A stretch of DNA of 64,000 bases, taken from contig NC_022657.1 in the NCBI RefSeq assembly GCF_000494755.1, positions 1,561,501-1,625,500 of the forward strand, written 5' to 3'. This DNA is from Amorphoplanes friuliensis DSM 7358. Its GTDB lineage: Bacteria; Actinomycetota; Actinomycetes; Mycobacteriales; Micromonosporaceae. The notes beneath the pieces are model-generated. The model was not told the DNA's origin. It saw nothing but the letters and a program-made list of their open reading frames with translations, and did not search any database. Positions 24,225-32,664 of the stretch are shown here, piece by piece; position 1 is the first letter of the stretch; every line of letters starts with the position of its first letter. A program made the translations under genes and the position numbers.

Positions 24225-25550
24225 ATGACTAGATCCTCGTTCAGCTATGGTTTCGAGCATTACGTGCCGCCGGATCTAGAAACGATTCGAAAAGGCCTTC
24301 TCGAAGGGCTGGTCGTTCTTGACTCGAACGTGCTGCTGAGCCTGTACCGCTATGCGCCCAAGTCGCGTACCGAGCTGCAGAATGCTTTATCGTTGGTCGG
24401 TCGGCGGCTGTGGATACCTCACCAAGTTGGACTGGAATTCCATCGGAACAGACTAAAAGTTATCGCCGATTTCGATGCAGCCTACAAGGATGTGATCGGC
24501 TCGCTTCAGCAACGCAAAGATAGTTTCGCGCCTGAGCTGGATCAAAAGATTCGAGAACTTGGGAATCGCGTCGCGCTACCCGACGACGAACGTGATGATC
24601 TCTTGCAGCTTTTGGAGTCGAGCTTCCGGCAGCTGCAATCTGCCCTCGAGCAACTTCAACGCAGTCATGGAGTGGGTGCGCCCGCTGCGCCGGATTCGAT
24701 TCTTGAGAAGCTTCGAGAAATTCTTCACGGCCGCGTCGGTTCGGAGCCCCCTGCGGAACAGCGGAAGCTGGACATGGAAGAGGCGGCCCGTCGCGTCGAT
24801 GAAAAGGTGCCGCCGGGATACAAGGACTCAGGTAAAGACGAGCCTCACGGGGATTACCTCGTATGGTCTCAAACGCTTCGCGAAGCCCAAGAGCGAAAGT
24901 CTCCAGTCGTGGTCTTGGTGACGAGCGATACGAAGGATGATTGGTACCTGCGGCTCAAGGGCCAGACGATCATGGCACGACCAGAGCTTTCTCATGAGTG
25001 TTTGAAAGTGGCAGGAGCTCAACTTGTCATGCTGCCAACCCGCCTATTCCTTTCCTACGCGCAGCGCTTCCTGAAAGCCAATATCAGTGACGAGACTATC
25101 CGTCAGGCGGAGAATGAGTCATTGGCGGACGAAAGGCGGCTGCTCGAAGGCCTCGTTCGGCGTATTAAAGAACTTAGGGCTCAGGAGGCGGACGCCGTTG
25201 GTCGGCTGACGGATCTTGAGCGACGTAAAGTCCAAGTGCAAGACTCGCTTTCGGTATCCGAGCGTCGATATGGTTACCTGCTGAATCAGCGAGACTCACT
25301 CATTAGCTCGGCCTCGGAGGATCCAGATGAGAGGGAGCGTCTATCGAATTTGCGGAGTGATATCGCACATTTCAGGCATGAGATAATTTCGCGTGAAACC
25401 GAGATTATTTCATTCAGTGAGCAAATCCGATCGATCGCTTCGCGGCTTGAAGTGGTCAGAGCAAAAGAAAGATTGACACACGAAGAATACGAGGAGCGCA
25501 AACATCGATTTGCAATTTCCCGGCAGCTCGCTTATCAAGCAAAGCAATGA
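24225..25550 (+). CDS. PIN_8-type nuclease with C-terminal coiled coil, probably acquired
   Basis: 441 residues; GTGGAG precedes the ATG. The N-terminal two-thirds is a PIN-like nuclease domain: Asp33 ('VVLDSNVLLSLYRY'), Glu71 ('VGLEFHRNR'), Asp210 ('HGDYLVWSQ') and Asp235/Asp238 ('LVTSDTKDDW') are placed like PIN metal ligands. A long helical insert lies at 80-190. Residues 287-430 are a charged coiled coil, suggesting dimers or binding to a partner or nucleic acid. Base composition is clearly more AT-rich, with different codon use, than both flanks, and tRNA-Arg lies just downstream. Defence or toxin-like RNA cleavage is inference; there is no antitoxin-like gene beside it. Confidence 0.82.
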   Translation: MTRSSFSYGFEHYVPPDLETIRKGLLEGLVVLDSNVLLSLYRYAPKSRTELQNALSLVGRRLWIPHQVGLEFHRNRLKVIADFDAAYKDVIGSLQQRKDSFAPELDQKIRELGNRVALPDDERDDLLQLLESSFRQLQSALEQLQRSHGVGAPAAPDSILEKLREILHGRVGSEPPAEQRKLDMEEAARRVDEKVPPGYKDSGKDEPHGDYLVWSQTLREAQERKSPVVVLVTSDTKDDWYLRLKGQTIMARPELSHECLKVAGAQLVMLPTRLFLSYAQRFLKANISDETIRQAENESLADERRLLEGLVRRIKELRAQEADAVGRLTDLERRKVQVQDSLSVSERRYGYLLNQRDSLISSASEDPDERERLSNLRSDIAHFRHEIISRETEIISFSEQIRSIASRLEVVRAKERLTHEEYEERKHRFAISRQLAYQAKQ

Positions 25551-25714
25551 TCTATAGAGGTGTAGCAGTCGCCTCGCTGGACAACGCATACCTGCGCTTC
25601 TCCGAGCGGAGAGGCAACTTCCCGGCAGTGCCTCGGTCACCTGCAGAGCCGATGTGGTGATGGCACTGGCTTGCCCAGCGTTCATGCCTTCGAGGTTTTT
25701 GATCTACTCGTAAC

Positions 25715-25790
25715 TGGCGCGCCCGGCAGGATTCGAACCTGCGACCGACGGATTAGAAGTCCGTTGCTCTATCCGCTGAGCTACGAGCGC
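25715..25790 (-). tRNA. tRNA-Arg (anticodon TCT)
   Basis: On the minus strand a complete 76-base cloverleaf: acceptor GCGCTCG pairs with CGGGCGC, the anticodon loop is CTTCTAA with TCT, the T-loop is GGTTCGAATCC, and CCA is encoded. Its 3' end faces the PIN nuclease gene, the side where integrating elements usually enter. No integrase or duplicate of the tRNA 3' end is visible. Confidence 0.97.
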
Positions 25791-25860
25791 CTGGCCGGCA
25801 CGCGGGGTGTGCTGGCCAGCACATACTAGAGTTTTGGAGGGCGCTCGGTCGAGCGGGATG

Positions 25861-26871
25861 TCACGGTGCCGTGGCGTCGGCTTTGTCCTCGGGGGCCGGT
25901 GGGACCTCGATCTCGGGGGTGCCTTTCGGGGGGACGAAGGCGTCGACCCAGCGGCCGAGCTCCTGGAAGACCTCGACGCGGACGTCCTTGCCGGACAGGG
26001 TCAGGTCGTGGAGGCCGCCGTCGAAGCGGGCGATCGTCACGCGGCTGCCCAGGCGGGGGGCCCAGCGGGCGATGTGTTCGACGTCGAGGACCGCGTCGGA
26101 CAGGCGGACGTCCTCGGTCCAGCCGCGGCCGCGGAAGGTCCGGGTCGAGCAGGCGACCATGACAGGTGCGTCGATGGTCAAGCCGGCGCGCAGGCGGGCC
26201 TGGCCGCGTCTGATTGCTTCGAGCCATCCGGTACGCACGGGAAAGCCGTTCACGGGCTTCCAGGCGAGGTCGTACGTCCACTCGCCACGGTGATCACTGT
26301 GCAGACTCTGCCCGTACAGGCCGAGGGTTGACAGGGGGAGCACGCGGTAGGGCTTGCGGCCGCTGGCCCGGCCGACGATGTTCGCGATAGGTCTGCGAAG
26401 CAGCCAGGGGGCGTTGAAGTCGAAGAACGGGCTGTTCAGGAACAGGCCGTCGACCAGGCCCTCGTTGCTGCGGGAGTGCGACCACAGCGACGTGATCAAG
26501 CCGCCGGTGGAGTGGCCGGCGACGAGGAGCTGGTCGTGGCCGTCCTGCTCGCGGATGATGCGGGCGGACTCGTCCAGCTCCGGGTAGTAATCGGTGAGGC
26601 TGCGGCAGAAGTTCGGTGTCTGGTGCGGGAGGAGGCTGCGGCCGTACTTGCGCAGGTCCAGGGCGTAGAAGTCCCAGCCGCGTTCGACGAAGAAGTCGGC
26701 CAGGTGGGTCTGGAAGAAGTAGTCGACGAACCCGTGGACGTAGAGCACCGCGCGGCGCGACGGGGTGTCCCCGCGGCGGCGGACGAGGGTGGCGATCACC
26801 GGGCCCTCGTCGTCGGTGCCCAGGTCGATGGTGTGTTTCTCGTACGGCAGGCCCAGGACGTCGGTCTCCAC
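25861..26871 (-). CDS. alpha/beta hydrolase (serine aminopeptidase S33/lysophospholipase-like)
   Basis: 336 residues from a GTG. Oxyanion region 'VLYVHGFVDYFFQTH', nucleophile elbow 'LLVAGHSTGGLITSL' (Ser), and a late 'FDGGLHDLTLS' giving the catalytic His, with a likely Asp in 'SDAVLDVEHIA'. There is no signal peptide or membrane anchor, so it is cytoplasmic. Members hydrolyse lipid or small esters. It is divergent from the ssb paralogue; two DnaA boxes lie in the shared gap. Confidence 0.87.
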   Translation of the reverse strand: METDVLGLPYEKHTIDLGTDDEGPVIATLVRRRGDTPSRRAVLYVHGFVDYFFQTHLADFFVERGWDFYALDLRKYGRSLLPHQTPNFCRSLTDYYPELDESARIIREQDGHDQLLVAGHSTGGLITSLWSHSRSNEGLVDGLFLNSPFFDFNAPWLLRRPIANIVGRASGRKPYRVLPLSTLGLYGQSLHSDHRGEWTYDLAWKPVNGFPVRTGWLEAIRRGQARLRAGLTIDAPVMVACSTRTFRGRGWTEDVRLSDAVLDVEHIARWAPRLGSRVTIARFDGGLHDLTLSGKDVRVEVFQELGRWVDAFVPPKGTPEIEVPPAPEDKADATAP

Positions 26872-26934
26872 GCCGCTAGGTTACCCACGCGTAAGGATCT
26901 CCGCGCCATAGCAGATCCAGCTGATCTTGCCGGG

Positions 26935-26960
26935 TTGTCCACAACCTCGAGTTGTCCACA
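26935..26960 (+). promoter_or_regulatory. two perfect DnaA boxes in tandem
   Basis: TTGTCCACA at 26935-26943 and again at 26952-26960, same orientation, 17 bases start to start. This is the actinobacterial DnaA box consensus. They lie in the gap upstream of the ssb-like gene (start 27042), where DnaA could control transcription. Confidence 0.75.
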
Positions 26961-27041
26961 GGCCGGGCCCGTTCGCCGAAGCGGACACAGGCGCCTTCGC
27001 GGCACTCTGCTCCCCAGATTCCCCACGTCGAAGGAGAAGCA

Positions 27042-27764
27042 GTGTTCGAAACGAATGTTGTCGTAGTCGGAAACGTGCTCACCGCGCCGGAGTGGCGGCG
27101 CCCCGCCAACACCAACGCGCTCGTCGCGAACTTCCGGGTCGCTTCGACCGTCCGGCGCCTCGACCGGGAGACCGGCCGCTGGGTCGACGGCAACCAATTC
27201 CGTGTACGCGTGAACTGCTGGCGCCGCCTGGCCGAGGGTGTGGCGTCCTCGATCACGGTCGGCGACCCGGTCATCGTGTCCGGGCGGCTGAGCACCCGCG
27301 ACTGGACCGACGCCGAGGGCAACCTGCGCACCTCGTACGAGATGGAGGCGGTGTCGGTCGGTCACGACCTGGCTCGCGGGCGGGGCCGGTTCTTCCGCAC
27401 CAAGGCCGTCGGGGCGACCAGCGCGGTGGAGACGCCCGAGGCGGACGGCCAGGTCCGTGGTGAGTCGTCGGTGCCGGTCTCCGAGGACGAGGCCCCGACC
27501 GTGTACGGCGACGGCATCCTCGACGGCGACGAGCCGACGTTCGAGGACGTCCCGGCGGTCGCTGGACTGCGGGGCGGGTCGATCGAGCCGTTCGACACCG
27601 AGATGGTGATGCCGTCGACGGACGAGCCGGGCCCCGCTGACGAGCCCAAGCCGTCGGAAGAGCCCGAGGTGGAGATCTCCGTCGAAGCGATCGCAGGTGA
27701 GAGCGGTGGCCGGCGCTCCACCGGGCGCGGGCGGGGCAGCCGGCGTCAGCCCGTGCCCGCCTGA
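27042..27764 (+). CDS. ssb: single-stranded DNA-binding protein paralogue
   Basis: 240 residues from the GTG at 27042 after AAGGAGA. The first about 115 residues are an SSB-type OB fold ('NVVVVGNVLTAPEW', 'FRVRVNCWRRLAEGV', 'VIVSGRLSTRDWTDAEG'). The remaining 125 residues are long, acidic and Pro/Glu-rich, and end with a basic 'GRGRGSRRQPVPA' rather than the acidic DDIPF-type tip through which the main SSB recruits partners. It is thus likely the second actinobacterial SSB, used in recombination, uptake or development rather than at the replication fork. Confidence 0.88.
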   Translation: MFETNVVVVGNVLTAPEWRRPANTNALVANFRVASTVRRLDRETGRWVDGNQFRVRVNCWRRLAEGVASSITVGDPVIVSGRLSTRDWTDAEGNLRTSYEMEAVSVGHDLARGRGRFFRTKAVGATSAVETPEADGQVRGESSVPVSEDEAPTVYGDGILDGDEPTFEDVPAVAGLRGGSIEPFDTEMVMPSTDEPGPADEPKPSEEPEVEISVEAIAGESGGRRSTGRGRGSRRQPVPA

Positions 27765-27780
27765 CCTTCTCGGCTGAGCT

Positions 27781-27831
27781 GCCGCCGCTCCGGGGGCCGA
27801 CAATCCCCCGTGGGCCTGCCGGAGCGGCGGC
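27781..27831 (+). terminator. hairpin after ssb, terminator-like without U-tract
   Basis: GCCGCCGCTCCGG (27781-27793) pairs perfectly with CCGGAGCGGCGGC (27819-27831) across a 25-base loop, 17 bases after the ssb stop. Actinobacterial terminators often lack the U run. Confidence 0.55.
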
Positions 27832-27960
27832 GTCGAACCGGTCCTCCCTTCCATCCGCCCGCCGACCACCCGATGCACGGCGCCGACCTCCGCGGCCGCC
27901 ACCGCACGGGAGTCCGGCGGTGAGCACCGGTCCCGGTGCGGGTGGCCGAGGACCGGACCG

Positions 27961-28384
27961 CCGACGGGCCCTGCGGGGGGGCCGTTCGAGGCCCGTCGGC
28001 CCGGCGGGTGGGTTGTCCGGTGGTCGGCAACCCACCCGCCGCACCCCCTGCCGCGCGATGCGTCGCCGGCCGCCCGGTCGTCCCCGTTCGCCGTACGGGG
28101 GCGGCCGGGCCCTGAACGGCGGCGGCGGAAAGCTCCCCGCCTTCCGCCGCCGCTGCTGCACCGATCGGTTCCGCGCCTCGGGGTGAGCGCCGGGACCGGT
28201 CGGCCCGGCGGGTGGATGTTCGGTGGTCGGCATCCACCCGCCACCCCGTGGACCGCCCGGCCCTTTGGCGCGGGGGCGATCCCCCGAGAGAAAGGGGCAA
28301 TCCGCCCGGCAAGGCGGACCTGCACCGGCTCGGGCCAGGCGGCAACCGCCGGCCGCCGTCCCCATCCCGGGGGCGGCGGCCGGC
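27961..28384. other. hairpin-rich gap with two homologous covarying hairpins
   Basis: No credible gene lies between 27765 and 28410. The interval holds strong inverted repeats: 27961-27970/27990-27999 (CCGACGGGCC); 28003-28015/28028-28040 (GGCGGGTGGGTTG arm); 28207-28218/28231-28242 (GGCGGGTGGATG arm); and 28348-28358/28374-28384 (GCCGGCCGCCG). The second and third share a 12-base loop (TYCGGTGGTCGG) and the same flank, but differ in the arms by changes that keep pairing. No cobalamin riboswitch box is visible before cobD. Confidence 0.6.
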
Positions 28385-28410
28385 ACGCGGCGGCTCATTA
28401 GGGTGGTTGG

Positions 28411-29358
28411 GTGAAGAGAGCTGATGCTGCCGGTCTGCTGGCGGGATATGCGCTGGATGCCGTGCTGGGGGATCCGCGCCGGTTTCATCCGGTGGCGGGT
28501 TTCGGGCAGGCGGCCGGCGCCCTGGAACGCCGGCTCTACGCGCCGAATCGCCGGGCCGGGGCCGCGTTCACGGCCGTTGCGGTCGGCGTACCGGTGGTGG
28601 CTGGGCTGGCGGCGGCCGTGGTGACCCGGCGGCAGCCCGTGGTTCGTGCCGCGCTGGTCGCTGCGGCGACCTGGACGGTGCTCGGCGGTCGCACTCTGCG
28701 GCGGGAGTCCGCTGTCATGGCCGGGCACCTGGAACGCGAGGACCTCACCGCCGCGCGGGGACGGCTCAACCATCTCTGCGGCCGGGATCCGTCGACCCTC
28801 GACCAGCCCGAGCTGGCCCGCGCGACCGTCGAGTCGGTCGCCGAGAACACGTCCGATGCTGTGGTCGCCCCGCTGATCTGGGGTGGGCTGCTCGGGCTTC
28901 CGGGGCTGCTCGGTTATCGGGCCGCCAACACGCTCGATGCGATGGTGGGGCACCGGTCACCTCGCTACGCCCGGTTCGGCACGCCGGCGGCGCGGCTCGA
29001 CGACCTGCTCAATCTGGTGCCCGCGCGGCTGACCGGGCTGCTGACGATCGCCGCCGCGCCACTCGTTCGGGGAAAGCAGGCTGAGGCGTTGCGGGTGTGG
29101 CGGCGAGACCGCAACGATCACCCCAGTCCCAATGCGGGGCAGTGCGAGTCCGCGATGGCCGGTGCGCTGGGCGTACGCCTGGGTGGGCGCAACGTCTACT
29201 TCGGGCGTACCGAGACACGGCCTTTTCTGGGTGACGGGCCACGGCCCGCGGCGGGCGATCTGCGGCGGGCGGCCCGGATCTCGGGTGCGGTGGGGGCCGG
29301 CGCCGCGGTGCTCGCTGCGGGGGTTGCGCTGGTTCGATCCGGGCTGGTGCGCCGATGA
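28411..29358 (+). CDS. cobD: adenosylcobinamide-phosphate synthase CobD/CbiB
   Basis: 315 residues from a GTG. '[20 protein letters not shown]' at the start is the CbiB signature, and '[19 protein letters not shown]' and '[20 protein letters not shown]' are further family blocks. This integral membrane enzyme joins adenosylcobyric acid to aminopropanol (phosphate) to give adenosylcobinamide (phosphate). It overlaps cobQ by four bases. A dense hairpin region precedes it. Confidence 0.94.
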   Translation: MKRADAAGLLAGYALDAVLGDPRRFHPVAGFGQAAGALERRLYAPNRRAGAAFTAVAVGVPVVAGLAAAVVTRRQPVVRAALVAAATWTVLGGRTLRRESAVMAGHLEREDLTAARGRLNHLCGRDPSTLDQPELARATVESVAENTSDAVVAPLIWGGLLGLPGLLGYRAANTLDAMVGHRSPRYARFGTPAARLDDLLNLVPARLTGLLTIAAAPLVRGKQAEALRVWRRDRNDHPSPNAGQCESAMAGALGVRLGGRNVYFGRTETRPFLGDGPRPAAGDLRRAARISGAVGAGAAVLAAGVALVRSGLVRR

Positions 29359-30887
29359 GCGGCGGGCTGCTGGTCGCCGGGACCACCTCCGACGCCGGGA
29401 AGAGTGTGCTCACCGCCGGGATCTGCCGGTGGCTGCACCGCCGCGGGGTCAAGGTGGCGCCGTTCAAGGCGCAGAACATGTCGAACAACTCGGTGGTGGT
29501 GGTCGGCGCCGACGGGCGCGGCGGCGAGATCGGCCGGGCACAGGCCATGCAGGCCGCCGCGTGCGGGATCGCGCCGGACATCCGGTTCAATCCGGTGCTG
29601 CTCAAGCCCGGGAGCGACTTCTCGAGCCAGGTCGTGCTGCTCGGCGAGGCGGTCGACACGGTCACCGCGGGCAACTACCGGTCCTTGCGGCCACGGCTCG
29701 CGGAGGTTGCGCACGCGACGCTGGCTGAGCTGCGCAACGAGTACGACGCGGTGATCTGTGAGGGCGCCGGCAGTCCCGCGGAGATCAACCTGCGGGACGG
29801 CGACTTCGTCAACATGGGTCTGGCGCGGCACGCCGGGCTGCCGGCGATCGTGGTCGGGGACATCGATCGGGGCGGGGTGTTCGCGGCGCTGTTCGGGACC
29901 GTGGCGTTGCTCAGCCCCGAGGACCAGGCGCTGATCAGCGGGTTTGTCATCAACAAGTTCCGCGGTGACCTGGGTCTTCTCCAGCCCGGACTCGACATGA
30001 TCACCGCTGCGACCTCACGGCCGGTGCACGGTGTGCTGCCGTTCAATCTCGAGGTCTGGCTGGACGCCGAGGACTCCCTCGCGTACGGGCGGATGCTCGG
30101 ACGACCCGCCGCGCCGCGCGGCACCGAGTGGTTGCGCGTGGCCGTCGTCCGGCTGCCGCGCATCTCGAACGCGACCGACGCCGAGGCGCTGGCCACCGAA
30201 CCGGGTGTGCAGGTGCGGCTGACGATCGAGCCGGCCGAGATCGCCGACGCCGATCTGGTGGTGCTGCCCGGTTCCAAGGCCACGGTCAGCGATCTGGCCT
30301 GGCTGCGGGAGACCGGCCTCGCCGACTCGATCCAGGTGCACGCCGCTGCTGGGAAACCGCTGCTCGGGATCTGCGGCGGCTTCCAGATGCTCGCCGGCAC
30401 GATCCACGACGACGTCGAGAGCCGCCGCGGGACCGTGCCCGGGCTCGGCCTGCTGCCGGTCGACATCACCTTCGGGGCGCGCAAGACCCTGGCTCGGTCG
30501 CAGGGCGCGGCCTTCGGTCAGGTCCCGGTCCACGGTTACGAGATCCATCACGGGTACGTGTCCGCCGGCGACCCCGAACCGCTGCTCAGGTACGCGGACG
30601 GCACGCCGGAGGGCGCGGTTTCCGGGGCGGTTTCCGGCACGCACTGGCACGGCGCCTTCGAGTCCGACGAGTTCCGCCGCCGGTTCCTGACCGAGGCGGC
30701 GCGGCAGTCGGGCCGGTCCGGCTTTGTCGTTGCACCGAACACCCGCTTCGACCAGGTACGCGAACGCGCGCTCGACGTCCTCGGCGACCTCGTCGAGGAG
30801 CACCTGGACACCGGCGCGCTCTGGCGCCTCATCGAGGAGGGGCCGCCGGGCGGCTTCCCGTTCATCCCGCCGGGCGCCCCCGGATGA
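29355..30887 (+). CDS. cobQ: cobyric acid synthase CobQ/CbiP
   Basis: 510 residues. The N-terminal synthetase domain has the P-loop-like '[17 protein letters not shown]' and '[15 protein letters not shown]'. The C-terminal class I amidotransferase domain keeps its nucleophile Cys340 ('[13 protein letters not shown]') and His ('[11 protein letters not shown]'). It amidates four side chains of adenosylcobyrinate diamide. It is coupled to cobD upstream and overlaps the kinase downstream by ATGA. Confidence 0.96.
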   Translation: MSGGLLVAGTTSDAGKSVLTAGICRWLHRRGVKVAPFKAQNMSNNSVVVVGADGRGGEIGRAQAMQAAACGIAPDIRFNPVLLKPGSDFSSQVVLLGEAVDTVTAGNYRSLRPRLAEVAHATLAELRNEYDAVICEGAGSPAEINLRDGDFVNMGLARHAGLPAIVVGDIDRGGVFAALFGTVALLSPEDQALISGFVINKFRGDLGLLQPGLDMITAATSRPVHGVLPFNLEVWLDAEDSLAYGRMLGRPAAPRGTEWLRVAVVRLPRISNATDAEALATEPGVQVRLTIEPAEIADADLVVLPGSKATVSDLAWLRETGLADSIQVHAAAGKPLLGICGGFQMLAGTIHDDVESRRGTVPGLGLLPVDITFGARKTLARSQGAAFGQVPVHGYEIHHGYVSAGDPEPLLRYADGTPEGAVSGAVSGTHWHGAFESDEFRRRFLTEAARQSGRSGFVVAPNTRFDQVRERALDVLGDLVEEHLDTGALWRLIEEGPPGGFPFIPPGAPG

Positions 30888-31492
30888 CCACCGAGACCTA
30901 TGCCGCCCTGGCGCAGCGGATCCTCGCCACCGAGCCACGGCTGGGCGGTGTGCGGCTGGTTGCGGTCGACGGGCCCAGTGGCGCCGGCAAGAGTTGGTTC
31001 GCCGGGCGGCTGGCGAAGGTCGCGAACATTCCGGTCGTGCACACCGACGACCTGCTCGACGGGTGGGAGGACCAGTTCAGCTTCTGGGGGCGGCTCGAGG
31101 AGAAGGTGCTGGAGCCGTTGCGGCGCGGGCGGGCTGCCACTTATCAGCGGTACCTGTGGCATCGGCAGGCGTTCGGGGGCACTCCTGTCACCGTTGAGCC
31201 TGCTGCATGCGTACTGCTGGAGGGTGTGACCGCCGCGCGGCGGGAGATCCGGGACGAGCTGTCGTTCTCGGTTTTTGTCACTGCGCCCGCTGATCTGCGC
31301 TGGCGGCGTGCTCTGGAGCGTGACGGGCGGCATGATGTTGCGTTTCGGGCGTACCTTGAGCGCTGGCGCGTGAACGAGAACGAGCACTTCGCCGCGGACG
31401 CCACCGCCGCACACGCCGACCTCCTGGTCGACGGCGCGGCGGAGGGGGATGACGACTGGTACGAACGGCTCTGGCCGGCGCCGGCGGACTGA
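30884..31492 (+). CDS. P-loop kinase, uridine kinase-like
   Basis: 202 residues. Walker A '[19 protein letters not shown]', then '[15 protein letters not shown]' as the typical substrate-binding Asp pair of uridine-kinase-type enzymes, and an Arg-rich lid ('[12 protein letters not shown]'). It overlaps cobQ by four bases, so it is co-transcribed with cobalamin genes, but it does not look like CobU (which has different motifs). Its substrate is uncertain. Confidence 0.78.
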   Translation: MTTETYAALAQRILATEPRLGGVRLVAVDGPSGAGKSWFAGRLAKVANIPVVHTDDLLDGWEDQFSFWGRLEEKVLEPLRRGRAATYQRYLWHRQAFGGTPVTVEPAACVLLEGVTAARREIRDELSFSVFVTAPADLRWRRALERDGRHDVAFRAYLERWRVNENEHFAADATAAHADLLVDGAAEGDDDWYERLWPAPAD

Positions 31493-31532
31493 ACCATGAT
31501 CAGCTGCGGGAGCGGCGGAACGGGGACGGACG

Positions 31533-32603
31533 ATGACGACCGAAGATGACAACCGGCCGGCACGGCGCCGCATCACGCTGACCGGCATCAGCTCGCGCGC
31601 CTGGGAGCACCCCGCCGACCGCGGCGCGCTCACGGCCCTGCGGGAGCTGCGCGGCTTCGACGACGTCGTGAAGGCGTTCTTCGGCATGTGGAACGAGCGC
31701 GGTTTCCGCCTGTCGTTCCTGGCCGGGTCCATCCGCGTCGACCACCGGCAGTATCCGCGCGTCTACCAGCGCTTCACCGAGGCCGCCGCCACGCTCGACG
31801 TGGCCGAGCTGCCCGAGCTCTACGTGAGCCAGTCGCCGATGATCAACGGTCAGGCGATCGGCATGGACAAGCCCTTCATCGTGATCACGACGGCCGCCGT
31901 CGAGAAGCTCGACGACGAGGAGCTCCGCGCGCTGCTCGGTCACGAGATCGGGCACGTCCGCAGCGGTCACGCCGTCTACAAGACGATCATGATGATCCTG
32001 ACCAAGTGGGCCGCGAGTCTCAGCTGGCTGCCCGTCGGCGCCATCGCGCTCCGGGCCATCATCGCCGCGATGTACGAGTGGTGGCGCAAGGCCGAGCTCT
32101 CCGCCGACCGCGCGGGTCTGCTCGCCGGGCAGGACCCCGCGGCGTCGCTGCGCCTGCTGATGAAGCTGGCCGGTGGCGGCGACCTCAGCCAGATCGACAC
32201 GACCGCGTTCCTCGAGCAGGCCGCCGAATACGAGGGCGGCGGTGACCTGCGCGACAGCATCCACAAGCTCGGCATGACCGCGTGGAGCACCCACCCGGTG
32301 CCGGTCGCCCGGGCCAGTGAGCTGCGCAAATGGATCGACTCCGGCGACTACGGCCGGATCCTCGAGGGCGAATACCCGCGTCGTGACTCGGACGGCAACG
32401 CCTCGGTCACCGACGACGTCAAGGCGGCCGCCGACTCGTACAGGCAGTCCTTCAACAGCTCCCAGGACCCGCTGGTCGGGCTGCTCCGCAAGCTCGGTGA
32501 CGGTGCGGCCGACCTGGCCGGATCCGCCGCGCGTGGTGCCCGGGGATGGGCGAGCAAGGGCCGCCGGCCCGAGGAGGAGCCCCCGCCGCCGCCGGCAAGC
32601 TGA
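31533..32603 (+). CDS. M48 family zinc metalloprotease
   Basis: 356 residues. 'LLGHEIGHVRSGHAVYK' gives the HExxH zinc site, followed by two hydrophobic segments ('WLPVGAIALRAIIAAMYEWW' in part) and the third ligand in 'ELSADRAGLL'. The N-terminal 80 residues are soluble. The C-terminal tail is Pro/Glu-rich. It resembles HtpX/Ste24-type membrane proteases, acting on misfolded membrane proteins or in peptide maturation. A DnaA box follows its stop. Confidence 0.88.
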   Translation: MTTEDDNRPARRRITLTGISSRAWEHPADRGALTALRELRGFDDVVKAFFGMWNERGFRLSFLAGSIRVDHRQYPRVYQRFTEAAATLDVAELPELYVSQSPMINGQAIGMDKPFIVITTAAVEKLDDEELRALLGHEIGHVRSGHAVYKTIMMILTKWAASLSWLPVGAIALRAIIAAMYEWWRKAELSADRAGLLAGQDPAASLRLLMKLAGGGDLSQIDTTAFLEQAAEYEGGGDLRDSIHKLGMTAWSTHPVPVARASELRKWIDSGDYGRILEGEYPRRDSDGNASVTDDVKAAADSYRQSFNSSQDPLVGLLRKLGDGAADLAGSAARGARGWASKGRRPEEEPPPPPAS

Positions 32604-32604
32604 G

Positions 32605-32613
32605 TTGTCCACA
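32605..32613 (+). promoter_or_regulatory. single DnaA box TTGTCCACA
   Basis: One perfect match between the protease stop (32603) and the M20 peptidase start (32665), the third such box in the window. Confidence 0.5.
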
Positions 32614-32664
32614 GGCCCGTAAGCGGGCCCCCGCGACCCCGGCCGTCCGGCTTAGGATCGCCTC

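Noticed and set aside
25551..25714. Attachment-site duplicate for an element at tRNA-Arg
   Set aside because: No second copy of the tRNA 3' end was found around the PIN gene and there is no integrase, so integration is only inferred from base composition and position.
27765..28410. Cobalamin riboswitch upstream of cobD
   Set aside because: The conserved B12-box bases are not found; the hairpins present do not fit the riboswitch layout.
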